Below, piece by piece: positions 38,126-47,806 of a DNA stretch of 64,000 nt (position 1 is its first letter; every line of letters starts with the position of its first letter). Made by a program: the position numbers and the translations under genes. The stretch covers positions 170,972 through 234,971 of the forward strand of contig NZ_JAVIXR010000005.1 of assembly GCF_031157525.1 (NCBI RefSeq), in the 5' to 3' direction. The DNA comes from Marinobacter sediminicola (GTDB lineage Bacteria; Pseudomonadota; Gammaproteobacteria; Pseudomonadales; Oleiphilaceae). The notes under the pieces are model-generated. The model saw nothing but the letters and a program-made list of their open reading frames with translations. It searched no databases and was not told the origin of the DNA.

Positions 38126-39466
38126 TTAGCGGTCGCGAACCCATACCTCTACTCGCCCGTTTCGCAGTTGGCCGCTTTCACCTCCTGAAGTGCCCACCGG
38201 CATGTAGTGCCCGTAGCCGGTGTAGCTGACATCAAGAACGTTTAAGTTGTGCAGAGCTTTGCGCACTGAAAGGGCTCGTAATTCCGAGATCATCTGTGCT
38301 CTCAGCTCGTTAGTTTGTTGGTCGGCGAAGCCGATCAGCATCAGGTCATCGGGGCTGCGGTTTTCCCTGATCAGGAATTCAGCCACTCGCCTTAAATCTC
38401 TTTGCGCCTTATTGTCCAGTTTGGTGCGTCCCTCCGAGAACCGGAAGTTGACGGTCAGCCGGCTGTAGTTGTGTGTCAGCAACTTGAAGGTGGCTGGGGT
38501 GCTGTCGTCCAAATCGGGTTTGATCGCGAGTGGGTTCTGGGAAACAAACCCCGACCTGGAGACGATAGTCTGGCCTTCGGCACTCAACGCGAAATCCACG
38601 AAGTCTTTCACTATGGCGGCTGCGTTATCACCAGATGTGTACATGAAAAGGCGTCTGGCCAGCGGGTAGTCTTCGCTGGCCACGGTCAGCCTGGAGGGCT
38701 TCAATGCGGGTGCCTCACCATCTGCGATTGCCAGCAGCTTGCTGCTGCGTACCGAAGCCAGCCCGGAGAATCCAATGCCGCCCGGGTCGACACTCACATC
38801 GTCAGAAAGCTGGTCGTTCGATTCGTAGCGTCTGGCCGATGCGTGGAGCGGGTATTGCTTGCCCAGAACCAGGCTCTTGAAGGTGTCCCAGGTTCCGGAG
38901 CGGTCATCCCGTGCGTACAGGGTAATGGGCAGATCGGCGCCGCCGACCTCGGACCAGTTACTGATTTCACCCGAAAATACCTTGGCCAGAGTGTTGGTAT
39001 CCAGCTGGTTAATCTGATTTGACGGGTGAACCAGCACCGCGAGGCCATCAATGGCAATTACATGCTCGCTTTCAATGCTCTTCAGGTTAGCGTGCCCCGC
39101 CATTTGCTGCACTTCTGCTGGTTTGACAGGGCGTGATGAGGCCCACACATCTGCAGTTTGGGTTTGCAGCGCCTTGAATCCTGTACTGGAGCCGTGGGCG
39201 GCAACCAGAATTCGAAGTGCGGAGCCATCCTGATTGCCGATCAGAAGTTTCTCGTTATCCGTCCCGTTGCTAAAGGAGCCTACAGGGCCTTGACCACGGC
39301 TTTTCAGGAAACCTTCAACAAGCATGGGGGCGAGTTCTGCGCCAATGGTATTGGAGCCGTGAATCTCCATATCTTCGGCGTGGCTGGCAGGTGCATTGAC
39401 AATAGAAAGCAGGTAGAGCACTCCCAGAAGGGTGCGCTGCAGATGGCGTCGGCGGAGTTGAATCAT
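38126..39466 (-). CDS. Phosphate-binding (PstS-like) domain fused to OmpA-like domain
   Basis: A 446-residue exported protein. After a signal peptide (cut near ASHAED), residues 32-320 form a PstS-like periplasmic binding domain: MEIHGSNTIGAELAPML, then LAVLVHPSNQINQLDTNTLAKVFSGEISNWSEVGG, ARDDRSGTWDTF and DPGGIGFSGLASV. Residues about 345-446 form an OmpA-like peptidoglycan-binding domain: FRFSEGRTKLDNKAQRDLRRVAEFL, with MLIGFADQQ and SYTGYGHYMPVGTSGGESGQLRNGRVEVWV. Such a joint protein could tether a phosphate or oxyanion sensor to peptidoglycan. No Pst permease genes accompany it. Confidence 0.88.
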   Translation of the reverse strand: MIQLRRRHLQRTLLGVLYLLSIVNAPASHAEDMEIHGSNTIGAELAPMLVEGFLKSRGQGPVGSFSNGTDNEKLLIGNQDGSALRILVAAHGSSTGFKALQTQTADVWASSRPVKPAEVQQMAGHANLKSIESEHVIAIDGLAVLVHPSNQINQLDTNTLAKVFSGEISNWSEVGGADLPITLYARDDRSGTWDTFKSLVLGKQYPLHASARRYESNDQLSDDVSVDPGGIGFSGLASVRSSKLLAIADGEAPALKPSRLTVASEDYPLARRLFMYTSGDNAAAIVKDFVDFALSAEGQTIVSRSGFVSQNPLAIKPDLDDSTPATFKLLTHNYSRLTVNFRFSEGRTKLDNKAQRDLRRVAEFLIRENRSPDDLMLIGFADQQTNELRAQMISELRALSVRKALHNLNVLDVSYTGYGHYMPVGTSGGESGQLRNGRVEVWVRDR

Positions 39467-39582
39467 CGGAAAGCCTCATAGCAACAGATAGTTAGCGTTG
39501 CACGAAGAATGCTACAAAACTATTACAGGAATGTTTCAGTGGGAGTGGGTGGTTGTAATAATAGGGGGCCAATTCAGGAGCG

Positions 39583-39897
39583 TCAGGAAAAGCGGTGAGG
39601 GTCCAGTTCCATTTGCAATATGCGCGGGCCAAGCATGATAATCCGTCCGCTATAGCGCTCTTCGCCCGTGGATGTGAAATCGAACATAAAGCGCCGCCAA
39701 ACGCGGAGCTGGCCTTGGTCATCCCGTTTGAACCAGATGCCGCGCAGATAGATAGCATCGTCAAGCAGCATGACGTCCATGGTTTTGCAGTAGCGGTGAG
39801 CGGCCTGGAGCACCGAGTCCTTAATGGCCTTGGCTCGCCACCAGTACCAGATGGCAAAGCCAGCGGTAAAAAGCCAGAACAGTGTTCCTAGAGTCAT
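39583..39897 (-). CDS. DUF3301 family protein
   Basis: Small protein of 104 residues with one N-terminal membrane helix (TLFWLFTAGFAIWYWW) and a basic RAKAIKDSVLQAAHRYCKT, then LLDDAIYLRGIWFKRDDQG and RRFMFDFTSTGEERYSGRIIML. This matches my recollection of the DUF3301 family found in Marinobacter, Pseudomonas and relatives. Function unknown. It begins at ATG 39897, divergent from the diguanylate cyclase/phosphodiesterase gene. Confidence 0.8.
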   Translation of the reverse strand: MTLGTLFWLFTAGFAIWYWWRAKAIKDSVLQAAHRYCKTMDVMLLDDAIYLRGIWFKRDDQGQLRVWRRFMFDFTSTGEERYSGRIIMLGPRILQMELDPHRFS

Positions 39898-40088
39898 GAT
39901 AACAGCACGATAGTGACAGCTTTCCGAATTGTGTAACGGATTAGAGTTTAGCCTATCTTAATTGTGGGGGCATGGGGAATTACTATGGTTTTGATCGAAC
40001 ACGGGCCTGCAGCGGGCGGCGCCCCGCTGTACTGATTGGTGCGCAGATGAGACCATTGTGGACTAGAAGTACCAGGAGCATGTGATTT

Positions 40089-41777
40089 ATGCCGATTGAG
40101 CAACCCCACGATTTTGAGGCTTTAGTTGCGCAGTATCCACGCGCAATCATGATTGCCACTAAAGAGCCCAGAATTACCTATGTAAACCACATGTTCCATA
40201 CTATCACCGGCTATCAGTCTGACGAGGTGGTGGGGAAGACCCCTTCTGTTTTGAGTTCCGGGCTCCATACGCCTGAGTTCTACCGTGAGATGTGGCAGTC
40301 TCTGGCCAATGGTGAGCGCTGGGAAGGCTTGATCTGGAACCGGAAGAAAAGCGGTGAAGACTACCCGCAGTGGCTCAGCATTTATGCCATGGAAGACAGA
40401 GGCCAGCAGGTTTATGTCGGAATGTTTATGGATATGGGGGAGAGAGGCGGGGCAGATGAGCGCCTGGCGTCACTTGCTTATTATGATCCGCTTACGGAAC
40501 TGCCCAACCGCTCGTTATTCAAGGAGTTTTTAAACGCTCGCGTCAGCCGGCGCTCGCGTGGTGATACCAGCTTCGCCGTTCTGTTTGTGAATCTGGATTT
40601 TTTCAAGATGATCAATAGCCTGCATGGGCATGAGCGTGGCGATGGGGTGTTAAAGCAGGCGGCAAGTTGTATTCAGAGCGTGGTGGGCAAGGATGACATA
40701 GTGGCCCGGCTTTCAGGTGACGAATTTGCCGTCATTGTGGAGCTTCAGGAATACGACATGTTGCATGAATTATGCGAGCGCTTGATCCAGGCATTCCGTG
40801 CACCTGTGATTGTTGGCGACCGCGAATGCTTCATTTCAGCATCTGCAGGGGCAGCGGTATATCCGGTACACGGGGAAATTGGTACAGAACTTTTGCAAAA
40901 TGCAGATCGTGCCATGCATATGGCGAAGCTGGCAGGGCGTTCCTGTTATCGCATATACAGCGAGGCAGACGATGAGAAGGGCCGCCGTGAGCATGAGCTC
41001 TCGGAAGCTCTGACAGTCTCTCTTAAAACCGCATCGGATGAGTTCCATGTTGTGTACCAGCCGCAGTACGACCTCTGCTCAGGTCAGATTGTGGGCGTTG
41101 AGGCTTTGTTGCGCTGGCAACACCCTGAATTTGGAGCGGTGTCCCCTGGCGATTTTATTCCTTTGGCAGAACGCCGTGGCCAGATCCATGAGATCACCTA
41201 TCAGTTGGTGCGAGGGATTATGGCGGATTTGCGCGAGGCACCTCCGCCCTTGCAGGGCCAGTGTGGCCTTGCAATCAACATATCTGCCCGCCAGATCACG
41301 GATGCGCGGCTGGGTGTAGCGATTGGTCCATTGTTTGATCGTATTCGTGAGCTCGGTTGGCGCCCGGAAATAGAGATCACAGAGACCCACGTAATGAACC
41401 TCTCTGAGCAAAGTCTGAAAATACTGAGAGCGTTTCAGGAGCAGGGCGTGGGGATAGCGATTGATGATTTTGGAACCGGTTACTCATCACTGGCTTATCT
41501 GCAAAACCTTCCAGTGCAAGTTCTGAAAATTGATCGCCAATTCATTAGCCGTCTTGGTGGTCAAGGTGGTGGCTCGCAGATTGTAACGGCGATCCTCGGA
41601 ATAGCGGAGGCCCTGGGTCTTGAGGTTGTCGCAGAAGGCATCGAAACTCAGGAACAGTATCAGGAACTATGCGAGTTGAGGTGTCAGCGCGGGCAGGGCT
41701 TTTTGATGGCTCGGCCCCAGCGCTGGCAGCAACTACAAGACATGATTTCTGATCCCTATCGTAATAGCACGGGTTGA
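40089..41777 (+). CDS. PAS-GGDEF-EAL protein (c-di-GMP turnover)
   Basis: Cytoplasmic 562-residue signalling protein with three domains. Residues about 10-125 are a PAS sensor (AIMIATKEPRITYVNHMFHTITGY). Residues about 135-290 are a GGDEF domain whose signature reads RLSGDEFAVIVE, i.e. SGDEF, which may still cyclise GTP or only bind it. Residues about 310-560 are an EAL domain with intact GVEALLRWQHP, GLAINISARQ, EIEITETHVM, AIDDFGTGYSSLAYLQ, and LKIDRQFI, so phosphodiesterase activity is likely. Start ATG 40089 follows AGGAG by 10 nt. No membrane segment. It ends 55 nt before a strong terminator. Confidence 0.92.
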   Translation: MPIEQPHDFEALVAQYPRAIMIATKEPRITYVNHMFHTITGYQSDEVVGKTPSVLSSGLHTPEFYREMWQSLANGERWEGLIWNRKKSGEDYPQWLSIYAMEDRGQQVYVGMFMDMGERGGADERLASLAYYDPLTELPNRSLFKEFLNARVSRRSRGDTSFAVLFVNLDFFKMINSLHGHERGDGVLKQAASCIQSVVGKDDIVARLSGDEFAVIVELQEYDMLHELCERLIQAFRAPVIVGDRECFISASAGAAVYPVHGEIGTELLQNADRAMHMAKLAGRSCYRIYSEADDEKGRREHELSEALTVSLKTASDEFHVVYQPQYDLCSGQIVGVEALLRWQHPEFGAVSPGDFIPLAERRGQIHEITYQLVRGIMADLREAPPPLQGQCGLAINISARQITDARLGVAIGPLFDRIRELGWRPEIEITETHVMNLSEQSLKILRAFQEQGVGIAIDDFGTGYSSLAYLQNLPVQVLKIDRQFISRLGGQGGGSQIVTAILGIAEALGLEVVAEGIETQEQYQELCELRCQRGQGFLMARPQRWQQLQDMISDPYRNSTG

Positions 41778-41832
41778 GTTGTAGCTGCCACCGACGGCAT
41801 TGCCGCTCTCTCGTGATCAAATTGTGCTCATA

Positions 41833-41868
41833 AAAAAACCGGCTCACCATTCAGTGAGCCGGTTTTTT
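41833..41868. terminator. Bidirectional intrinsic terminator
   Basis: ACCGGCTCAC (41838-41847) and GTGAGCCGGT (41854-41863) form a perfect 10-bp stem with a 6-nt loop, flanked by A and T runs on both sides. It serves the EAL gene from the left and the RND gene from the right. Confidence 0.95.
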
Positions 41869-41887
41869 CAACCTTATCCGCTACCCG

Positions 41888-44800
41888 TTACGAATTCGCG
41901 GGTAACGGCTTTGGGCTAACGTCCTGCTCTTCTTTCCCTTCGTGGTGATCGCGAGCCAGCAAAATGTAGAACGCGGGCAGTACGAAGATCGTGAACAGAG
42001 TGCCTATACCAAGGCCAGCGGTGATCGTCAGACCAATAGCAAACCGGCTCTCGGCGCCAGGACCCGCTGCAATGAGCAATGGCACCATGGCAAAAATCAA
42101 CGCCAATGACGTCATGATGATTGGCCGCAAGCGAATGGCAGCTGCTTCAATAACCGCCTCCACCTTGTTCAAGCCCTTATCCCTCTGCAGCAGGTTGGCA
42201 AACTCTACAATCAGTATGCCGTTTTTCGAGACCACCCCGATCAAGGTAATCAAGCCGACCTGCGTGTAGATGTTCATGGTTGCGTAACCAAGCACGATAA
42301 ACGCCATGGCGCCCGCAACGGACATAGGCACAGAGACCAGAATGATGATTGGATCTCTCCAGCTTTCGAACTGCGCGGCAAGCACCAGATAGATAACCAG
42401 CAGCGACAGGAAGAAGGTTACAATCAACGCACTCCCCTGATTTGCCAACTGTCGGCTTTGGCCAGTGTAGTCGTAGGTGAAGCCTTGCGGGAATACTTCA
42501 TCCGCAGTTGCTTCAATATAGTCCATGGCTGCACCCGCAGAAACGCCTGGCATAACAACACCTTCCAGTGTCAGGGAGTTCTGCTGGTTGAACTGGGTGC
42601 GGTCTGAGGGCTCTACACTGTGTTCAAAGCTTACAACGCTGCCCAGCGGCACAAGGTCGCCCTTGCCTGAACGGATATAGTAATCATTGAGTGCCTGCTC
42701 ATCCAACCGGAACTCCTGATCCACCTGAGGAATAACCTGGTAAGACCTGCCTTCCATGCTGAAGCGGTTGATATAGCCACCGCCTAGCATGCTTGAAAGT
42801 GACTGCCCTACGTCTTGCATAGAGAGCCCCAGGTCGGCGACCCGGTCGCGATCCACTTTGATGCGCGTAACCGGGCGATCAAAGTTGATGGATTTTTTCA
42901 GGAACATGAAGTTACCGCTACCCATTGCCTTGCCTAGCAGCTCATCGGCCACTTGGTCGAGTTGCTCGTAGCTACTACCGGTAGTGACAACAAACTGGAA
43001 GGGCAACCCACCACCTGACCCAGGCAGTGCAGGCATTGCGAATGCCGCAGTTTGCAGGCCAGTTACATGTTTCAGTTCGGCATCCAATTGCGGCTGTACT
43101 TCAAACTGGGAGATATCCCGCTTGCTCCAGGGCTCCATTTTGAAACCGCCAAACACCGCGTTGGGGGCAGTGATGCCGATGATCATGAAGTCTTCCTGAT
43201 AGCCTGGTACCGTCGCAATGCGGTTCTGCACTTCGCTGCCGTGCTCGGTCAGATACTTCATAGTCGCTGTTTGGGGGGCGAGGCCCTGATAGAAAAGAAT
43301 GCCCTGATCTTCCGTTGGGGCCAGCTCGTTCTGGCTCATCATCACCATGAAGTAAATCGAGCCCAGCACCACCAGCGCAAAGAACACGACCACTGACTTG
43401 GTTTGCATCAACGAGCCGAGAATGGCTTTGTAGCCGGAGGAAATGCTGTTGAACGTGTTTTCAACCAGAGTTTCGAACTTGCCGGGGTTGCCGTGGGGCT
43501 TGAGCACCATGCCAGACAGCATGGGTGAGAGTGTCAGTGCAATGATGCCCGAAATCACAACCGTGCCCGCCAAGGTGAACGCAAACTCGGTAAAGAGCGA
43601 GCCTACAAGACCGCCCATAAAACCGATGGGCGCATACACAGCAACCAGCGTGGTGGTCATGGCAATAATGGGCACCGCCATTTCCCGTGCGCCATGTAGC
43701 GCGGCGTCAAATCGTGACTCACCTTCCGCAATGTGCCTGTGGATGTTTTCCACCATGATAATGGCGTCGTCTACCACCAGACCGATGGCGAGAACCATGG
43801 ACAACAAGGTGAGCAGGTTCAACGAGAACCCGAACATCAACATGATAAACGCACCACCGATCAGCGATAGTGGTACCGCGACCGAGGGCACAATGGATGC
43901 CCGAATGGAGCCCAGGCACAAGAATACGACCACGAGCACGATGCCCATGGCTTCAATCAGGGTGCGAATAACTTCGTTGATAGAGTCTTCAATAAAATCA
44001 GACGCGTCATATGCGAGCCGAACATTCATACCCGCAGGCAGCTGGCTTTCGATATCTGGCAGATCGTCTTTAACCAGTCCGGCTACCGTCAGAGGGTTTG
44101 CACCGGGTGCAAGATCAACTGCTACAAACGTGGCCTGCTTGCCTTTGTACAGTGCCAGCTTGTCGTAGGTTTGAGAGCCCAGCTCTACCCGTGCAATATC
44201 CTGAAGGCGAATCTGGGTGCCGCTTTTTTCCTTGACAACCAGATTCCGGAACTCGTTCGGGTCAGACACATCTGTGTCACTGGTCATACTGATTTCGGTA
44301 TAGGTGCCCTTGGTATTACCGACGGCGGCCTGGTAGTTGTTAGCTCGCAGTTTTGCGACGACTTCCGTAGGCGTCATATCCACGGCGGCCAGGCGCTCTG
44401 GATCAAGCCAGATCCGCAGTGCAAAGGGGCTACCCAGTATGTTTGCTTTACCAACGCCGGCTAAAGCCTGGATTCTGGGCTGAACAACCCGTGTCAGGTA
44501 ATCGGTAATCTGCGGAACATCGAGATCCTCACTGTAGAAGGCGATGTACATCAGTGCCGTTGAGTCACCTGTTGTGGAGGTGATAACCGGATCCTGAGCT
44601 TCCGCAGGTAAAACGTTACGCTGACTGGCCACTTTTGCCTGTATTTCTGCCAGTGCGGCGTTAGCGTCGTAGTTCAGGTTCATTTTGGCCTGGATGGTGG
44701 AAAGGCCCTGAGAACTGGTAGATGTCAGGTAGTCGATGCCACTGGCTTCAGCAATAGCCTGCTGCAAAGGCGTGGTGATAAAGCCTTTGATCAGGTCTGA

Positions 44801-44965
44801 GCTGGCTCCGGGATAGGCCGTCGTTACCGTAACGGTGGTGCTCTCAAGCTCCGGGTACTGCCGGATTTCCATTTCCATGGCTGCCCGAACGCCGAGCAGT
44901 AGAATAAGAAGGCTAACCACCGTCGCCAATACGGGACGATGGACGAAAATGTCAGTGAATCGCAT
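41888..44965 (-). CDS. RND-family efflux transporter permease (HAE1 type)
   Basis: Inner-membrane proton-driven pump of 1025 residues, the standard length of AcrB/MexB-like proteins. The N-terminus MRFTDIFVHRPVLATVVSLLILLLG is typical, as are QGLSTIQAKMNLNYDANAALAEIQAKV in the porter domain and VVDDAIIMVENIHRHI with the two aspartates of the proton relay in helix 4. It is translated from an ATG overlapping the MFP stop (TAATG). No outer-membrane channel gene is next to it, so it must borrow a TolC elsewhere. The exported substrate is not deducible. Confidence 0.95.
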   Translation of the reverse strand: MRFTDIFVHRPVLATVVSLLILLLGVRAAMEMEIRQYPELESTTVTVTTAYPGASSDLIKGFITTPLQQAIAEASGIDYLTSTSSQGLSTIQAKMNLNYDANAALAEIQAKVASQRNVLPAEAQDPVITSTTGDSTALMYIAFYSEDLDVPQITDYLTRVVQPRIQALAGVGKANILGSPFALRIWLDPERLAAVDMTPTEVVAKLRANNYQAAVGNTKGTYTEISMTSDTDVSDPNEFRNLVVKEKSGTQIRLQDIARVELGSQTYDKLALYKGKQATFVAVDLAPGANPLTVAGLVKDDLPDIESQLPAGMNVRLAYDASDFIEDSINEVIRTLIEAMGIVLVVVFLCLGSIRASIVPSVAVPLSLIGGAFIMLMFGFSLNLLTLLSMVLAIGLVVDDAIIMVENIHRHIAEGESRFDAALHGAREMAVPIIAMTTTLVAVYAPIGFMGGLVGSLFTEFAFTLAGTVVISGIIALTLSPMLSGMVLKPHGNPGKFETLVENTFNSISSGYKAILGSLMQTKSVVVFFALVVLGSIYFMVMMSQNELAPTEDQGILFYQGLAPQTATMKYLTEHGSEVQNRIATVPGYQEDFMIIGITAPNAVFGGFKMEPWSKRDISQFEVQPQLDAELKHVTGLQTAAFAMPALPGSGGGLPFQFVVTTGSSYEQLDQVADELLGKAMGSGNFMFLKKSINFDRPVTRIKVDRDRVADLGLSMQDVGQSLSSMLGGGYINRFSMEGRSYQVIPQVDQEFRLDEQALNDYYIRSGKGDLVPLGSVVSFEHSVEPSDRTQFNQQNSLTLEGVVMPGVSAGAAMDYIEATADEVFPQGFTYDYTGQSRQLANQGSALIVTFFLSLLVIYLVLAAQFESWRDPIIILVSVPMSVAGAMAFIVLGYATMNIYTQVGLITLIGVVSKNGILIVEFANLLQRDKGLNKVEAVIEAAAIRLRPIIMTSLALIFAMVPLLIAAGPGAESRFAIGLTITAGLGIGTLFTIFVLPAFYILLARDHHEGKEEQDVSPKPLPANS

Positions 44966-46080
44966 TACTCAGATGCCTCCTGCGGCTGCTTCTGTTCGCC
45001 ATTTTCGTCATCCTGAATGGTGACCCGCTGGCCGGCACGGAGTCTCAGCAATCCTTTGGAAACCACTTGCTCACCGGCTTCAAGGCCGGAAGTAATAGCG
45101 ACCTGCGTATCCCTGGTTTCGCCGGTTTCGACAGAACGGCGATTAACGATCAAATCACCTTCGTCGTTTTCTTCAATAACAAATACGAAGTCGCCATAGG
45201 TGTTATAGGAGATCGCAGTGAGCGGTATGGTAACCACGTCTCTATCGTCTGGCTGAAGGGTTTGAATGGTTGCGAACATACCCGGGCGTAACAGTTTTTG
45301 TGGGTTGTCCAGAGTGGCGCGTACGCGCACAGTGCGTGTTTCCGGGTTGACGGACGTGTTGATGGCACTGACTTTGCCCTTGAACTCCTGTTGCGGCACA
45401 GCGGCAACTGTCGCGGAAACATCGTAACCCCGGGCAACGCTTTGCAGGTTCTTCTCAGAAAGCGTGAAATCCACGTAGATCGGATCAAGCATGTTGATTT
45501 CGACGATGGGCGTGCCCGTGGGAACGTATTGGCCTTGGTCTACCATGCGAATACCCAATGTGCCGTCGAAAGGTGCACGGATGACCTTTTTGCTCAGCTG
45601 TGCTTCAGTTTCATTAACGCGGGCCTGGGCCGCGTCAAAGTTTGCCTTGGACTCGTCATACTGGGCCTGGGAAACAGCGCGCTTTGGTAGCAGATCGGAA
45701 ATGCGCTTGAATTCCTGCTCGGCCAATTGTGCTTCGGCTCGGCGGGTGCGCACGGAAGCTTCTATGATCGAGGCGTTCAGGCGAATAAGAATATCGCCTT
45801 GCTTGACAGTGTCGCCGGACTCAAAATTAATCTTCTCGATGACGCCGGGCACCTCGTTTGCCACTTCGATGCCGTTAACAGCCTTTATGCTGCCTACAGC
45901 CTTGATAGAGGGTGTCCATTGCTCAGTGCGAGCCTTGGTAGCGGATATCTCCGCGGGTGGTTGAGGCTGGGAGAGCATTTCACCCATTTGGCCAAATTGA
46001 TAAAACTTGTAGCCGAAGATGCCACCAAGCACCACACCGAGGAAAATAATTGCAATCAGGAAGCGGGAAGCAGTGCGCAT
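44965..46080 (-). CDS. RND efflux periplasmic adaptor (membrane-fusion protein)
   Basis: Adaptor subunit of 371 residues linking the RND pump to an outer-membrane channel. A single N-terminal anchor (FLIAIIFLGVVLGGIFGYKF) lacks a lipobox. The lipoyl-like half-motif GSIKAVNGIEVANEVPGVIEKINFESGDTVKQGD, the coiled-coil hairpin (about 110-170) and the C-terminal barrel with RPGMFATIQ are visible. The start is ATG 46080 (MRTASRFL). An ORF to 46134 is open but not needed. It is divergent from the J-domain membrane protein at 46253. Confidence 0.93.
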   Translation of the reverse strand: MRTASRFLIAIIFLGVVLGGIFGYKFYQFGQMGEMLSQPQPPAEISATKARTEQWTPSIKAVGSIKAVNGIEVANEVPGVIEKINFESGDTVKQGDILIRLNASIIEASVRTRRAEAQLAEQEFKRISDLLPKRAVSQAQYDESKANFDAAQARVNETEAQLSKKVIRAPFDGTLGIRMVDQGQYVPTGTPIVEINMLDPIYVDFTLSEKNLQSVARGYDVSATVAAVPQQEFKGKVSAINTSVNPETRTVRVRATLDNPQKLLRPGMFATIQTLQPDDRDVVTIPLTAISYNTYGDFVFVIEENDEGDLIVNRRSVETGETRDTQVAITSGLEAGEQVVSKGLLRLRAGQRVTIQDDENGEQKQPQEASE

Positions 46081-46138
46081 AAGTCTGGTCCTGGAAATCT
46101 CTGTTTGGATGCGGGAAGGATTGATTCGCGACAAAACA

Positions 46139-46148
46139 TAGCATGCTA
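46139..46148. repeat. Perfect 10-bp palindrome in divergent intergenic region
   Basis: TAGCATGCTA lies between the efflux operon and the small J-domain gene, 58 nt upstream of the adaptor start. It may be the operator of a regulator of the efflux pair, but no regulator gene is adjacent. It is short and could be chance. Confidence 0.3.
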
Positions 46149-46252
46149 CAAAATTCAGGGTGCTGTTGTCACCGGTTTGTAGGTACTTTTGGCGAACATT
46201 GTCGTTACACTAGGTGCCAGAACTACGTTCTTTCAGCAGTAAGGGATCATTC

Positions 46253-46756
46253 ATGCATTGGATACTGGGAATTGCGCTGGCGGCGGCCGTCTTTGTAATT
46301 CTGAAACAGTGGGGCAGATTGTCGGCGGAAAAGAAGAAAGCTGCAACCTGGAAGCTCGTACTTATTGTTGGCGGTGTGCTTCTGCTGGTAATGGTTTTAA
46401 CCGGCCGAGTGCACGTGCTGACTGCCGCCATTGCAGCGTTAATCCCGCTGTTGCGGAAGTTGCCCGAGCTCGTTCGTTTCTTTCCGGCGCTGAATCGGCT
46501 GTTTACCGGAAAAGATAATACTGGCGATGCTGGATCAAATGAAGGGCACGCCGGAGCTGGGCAAGCACCCTTTAATGGAATGACAGAGCGAGAGGCCTGC
46601 GAAATCCTCGGCGTTACAGCAGCGTGTTCGAAAGCAGACGTCGTGTTGGCGCACCGCCGCCTGATACAGAAGCTGCACCCGGATCGTGGCGGGAGTGATT
46701 ATCTGGCCGCAAAAATTAACGAAGCCAAAAGTGTATTGCTGCGCACCAGGGAGTAA
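46253..46756 (+). CDS. Membrane-anchored J-domain protein
   Basis: Protein of 167 residues with two N-terminal hydrophobic helices ([15 protein letters not shown] and [19 protein letters not shown]) and a C-terminal short J domain: [48 protein letters not shown] with the HPD motif. The layout resembles Pam18/Tim14-type proteins of proteobacteria. ATG 46253 has AAGGGA 8 nt upstream. The longer reading from 46214 is unlikely. Confidence 0.88.
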   Translation: MHWILGIALAAAVFVILKQWGRLSAEKKKAATWKLVLIVGGVLLLVMVLTGRVHVLTAAIAALIPLLRKLPELVRFFPALNRLFTGKDNTGDAGSNEGHAGAGQAPFNGMTEREACEILGVTAACSKADVVLAHRRLIQKLHPDRGGSDYLAAKINEAKSVLLRTRE

Positions 46757-46759
46757 ATG

Positions 46760-47548
46760 TTAGTGGATGACGTCTACCTTGACCTCAAAACTTCGGTTAT
46801 CCGACCGGCTGCTATTTACGCTGTAGGCAATGCCTGACTGCTTGCTGGTAGATTCCGTTGACGTGCTACCCAGGGAAATCCACTGTCCAGGTTCTACTCT
46901 GCGAATGGTGACGACCGCTTGGGTATCATAACCCTTCAGCTCAGCAGGGTCGGCTTCGAAAGATACGATGTTCAGTTCTACCGAGCGATCTGAAATCACC
47001 TGTGGGCTAACCACAAATCCGCTGCGCGTTTCGACTTGGGTCAAGATGGCGGCGGGGTTTCGGCCACCGCGCACTGCGAAGGGCAGAGTGCGTACCTGGC
47101 CCGAGCTGATATGAGCAGATTGCCCGTCCATAACTACAAGGCTTCGTTCCCGGGAGCCGCCGGTGCTGGTAACCCTGTGCTCTGCAGTTACGCCAATCTC
47201 GTTACGTGTTGAGGTGACACCGGCGCCGGAGCGCTTGCCACCAATATCTTCTGTAGACCGCACTGTGATCCGGAGTTGAGCCGGAGCCACATCGAGGGTG
47301 TTTACCAGGGTAGCTATTTCATCCAGCAGATGTTGCTCGCCGCGAACGACCACTTTTTGCCCTTGGGCGGTAATGGACACAGGTTCGCCCTGATAAAGCT
47401 CTCTGACCTGGTTGGCAACATCTGCTGCGGGCCGGTTGTTGAGCTGATACGCCCGGGATTCAGCGAGTGCCGAGCCTGCGCCCGAAAGAAGTGCCAGCGC
47501 AGATATAAAGAGGAACAGCACGCTGAGATTCCGTAAATTCAGTGTCAT
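46760..47548 (-). CDS. Secreted protein with secretin N-domain-like region
   Basis: An exported 262-residue protein. The signal peptide covers about residues 1-29 (cut near GSALAES). Residues about 30-90, with AYQLNNRPAADVANQVRELYQGEPVSITAQGQKVVVRG, resemble the N-domain of type II secretins, which otherwise build the periplasmic ring of the channel. The second half contains beta-rich PFAVRGGRNPAAILTQVETRSGFVVSPQ and shows no secretin C-domain. It might be a stand-alone N-domain protein. The start is ATG 47548 (MTLNLRN). The frame open to 48085 has no support. Confidence 0.75.
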   Translation of the reverse strand: MTLNLRNLSVLFLFISALALLSGAGSALAESRAYQLNNRPAADVANQVRELYQGEPVSITAQGQKVVVRGEQHLLDEIATLVNTLDVAPAQLRITVRSTEDIGGKRSGAGVTSTRNEIGVTAEHRVTSTGGSRERSLVVMDGQSAHISSGQVRTLPFAVRGGRNPAAILTQVETRSGFVVSPQVISDRSVELNIVSFEADPAELKGYDTQAVVTIRRVEPGQWISLGSTSTESTSKQSGIAYSVNSSRSDNRSFEVKVDVIH

Positions 47549-47607
47549 AGTTGGTTCCCATCTTTCTGATAAATCCGGTTTGTTTGTTAAATAATCCGGT
47601 TTACGGG

Positions 47608-47637
47608 TTGCCAAGTTGAAAACCCGGGGTATATATT
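47608..47637 (+). promoter_or_regulatory. Candidate promoter of the DAHP synthase leader
   Basis: TTGCCA (47608-47613) and TATATT (47632-47637) with an 18-nt spacer, or TATATA at 47630 with 16 nt. The predicted start of transcription is only a few bases before the leader-peptide ATG at 47645, so the leader may be translated with almost no 5' untranslated region. Confidence 0.5.
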
Positions 47638-47644
47638 GATAAGC

Positions 47645-47779
47645 ATGAAGACGACACAAGCGATCTGTCAATTGAATGTTCTGCAAGCTTTCGGCCGAAA
47701 ACCGTTGGCGGCAGTCGCTGCTGTGTTTTTTTGGTGGTTTGGTTATGGCTATTTTAGCCAGAGCCAGGGCCGCCCATAA
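47645..47779 (+). CDS. Aromatic leader peptide of the DAHP synthase gene
   Basis: A 44-codon frame, ATG 47645 to TAA 47777-47779, whose product contains FFWWFGYGYF: eight of ten residues are Phe, Trp or Tyr (codons 47726-47755). Leader peptides of this kind stall ribosomes when charged aromatic tRNAs are short. It lies on the same strand upstream of the DAHP synthase gene and is followed by three mutually exclusive hairpins. A second, overlapping frame from ATG 47676 runs through to the DAHP synthase but gives no meaningful protein. No clear Shine-Dalgarno precedes the leader ATG, consistent with a nearly leaderless transcript. The composition is far from chance and is the main evidence. Confidence 0.75.
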   Translation: MKTTQAICQLNVLQAFGRKPLAAVAAVFFWWFGYGYFSQSQGRP

Positions 47780-47806
47780 CATCTTCACCAAACGAACAAC
47801 GAGGAT

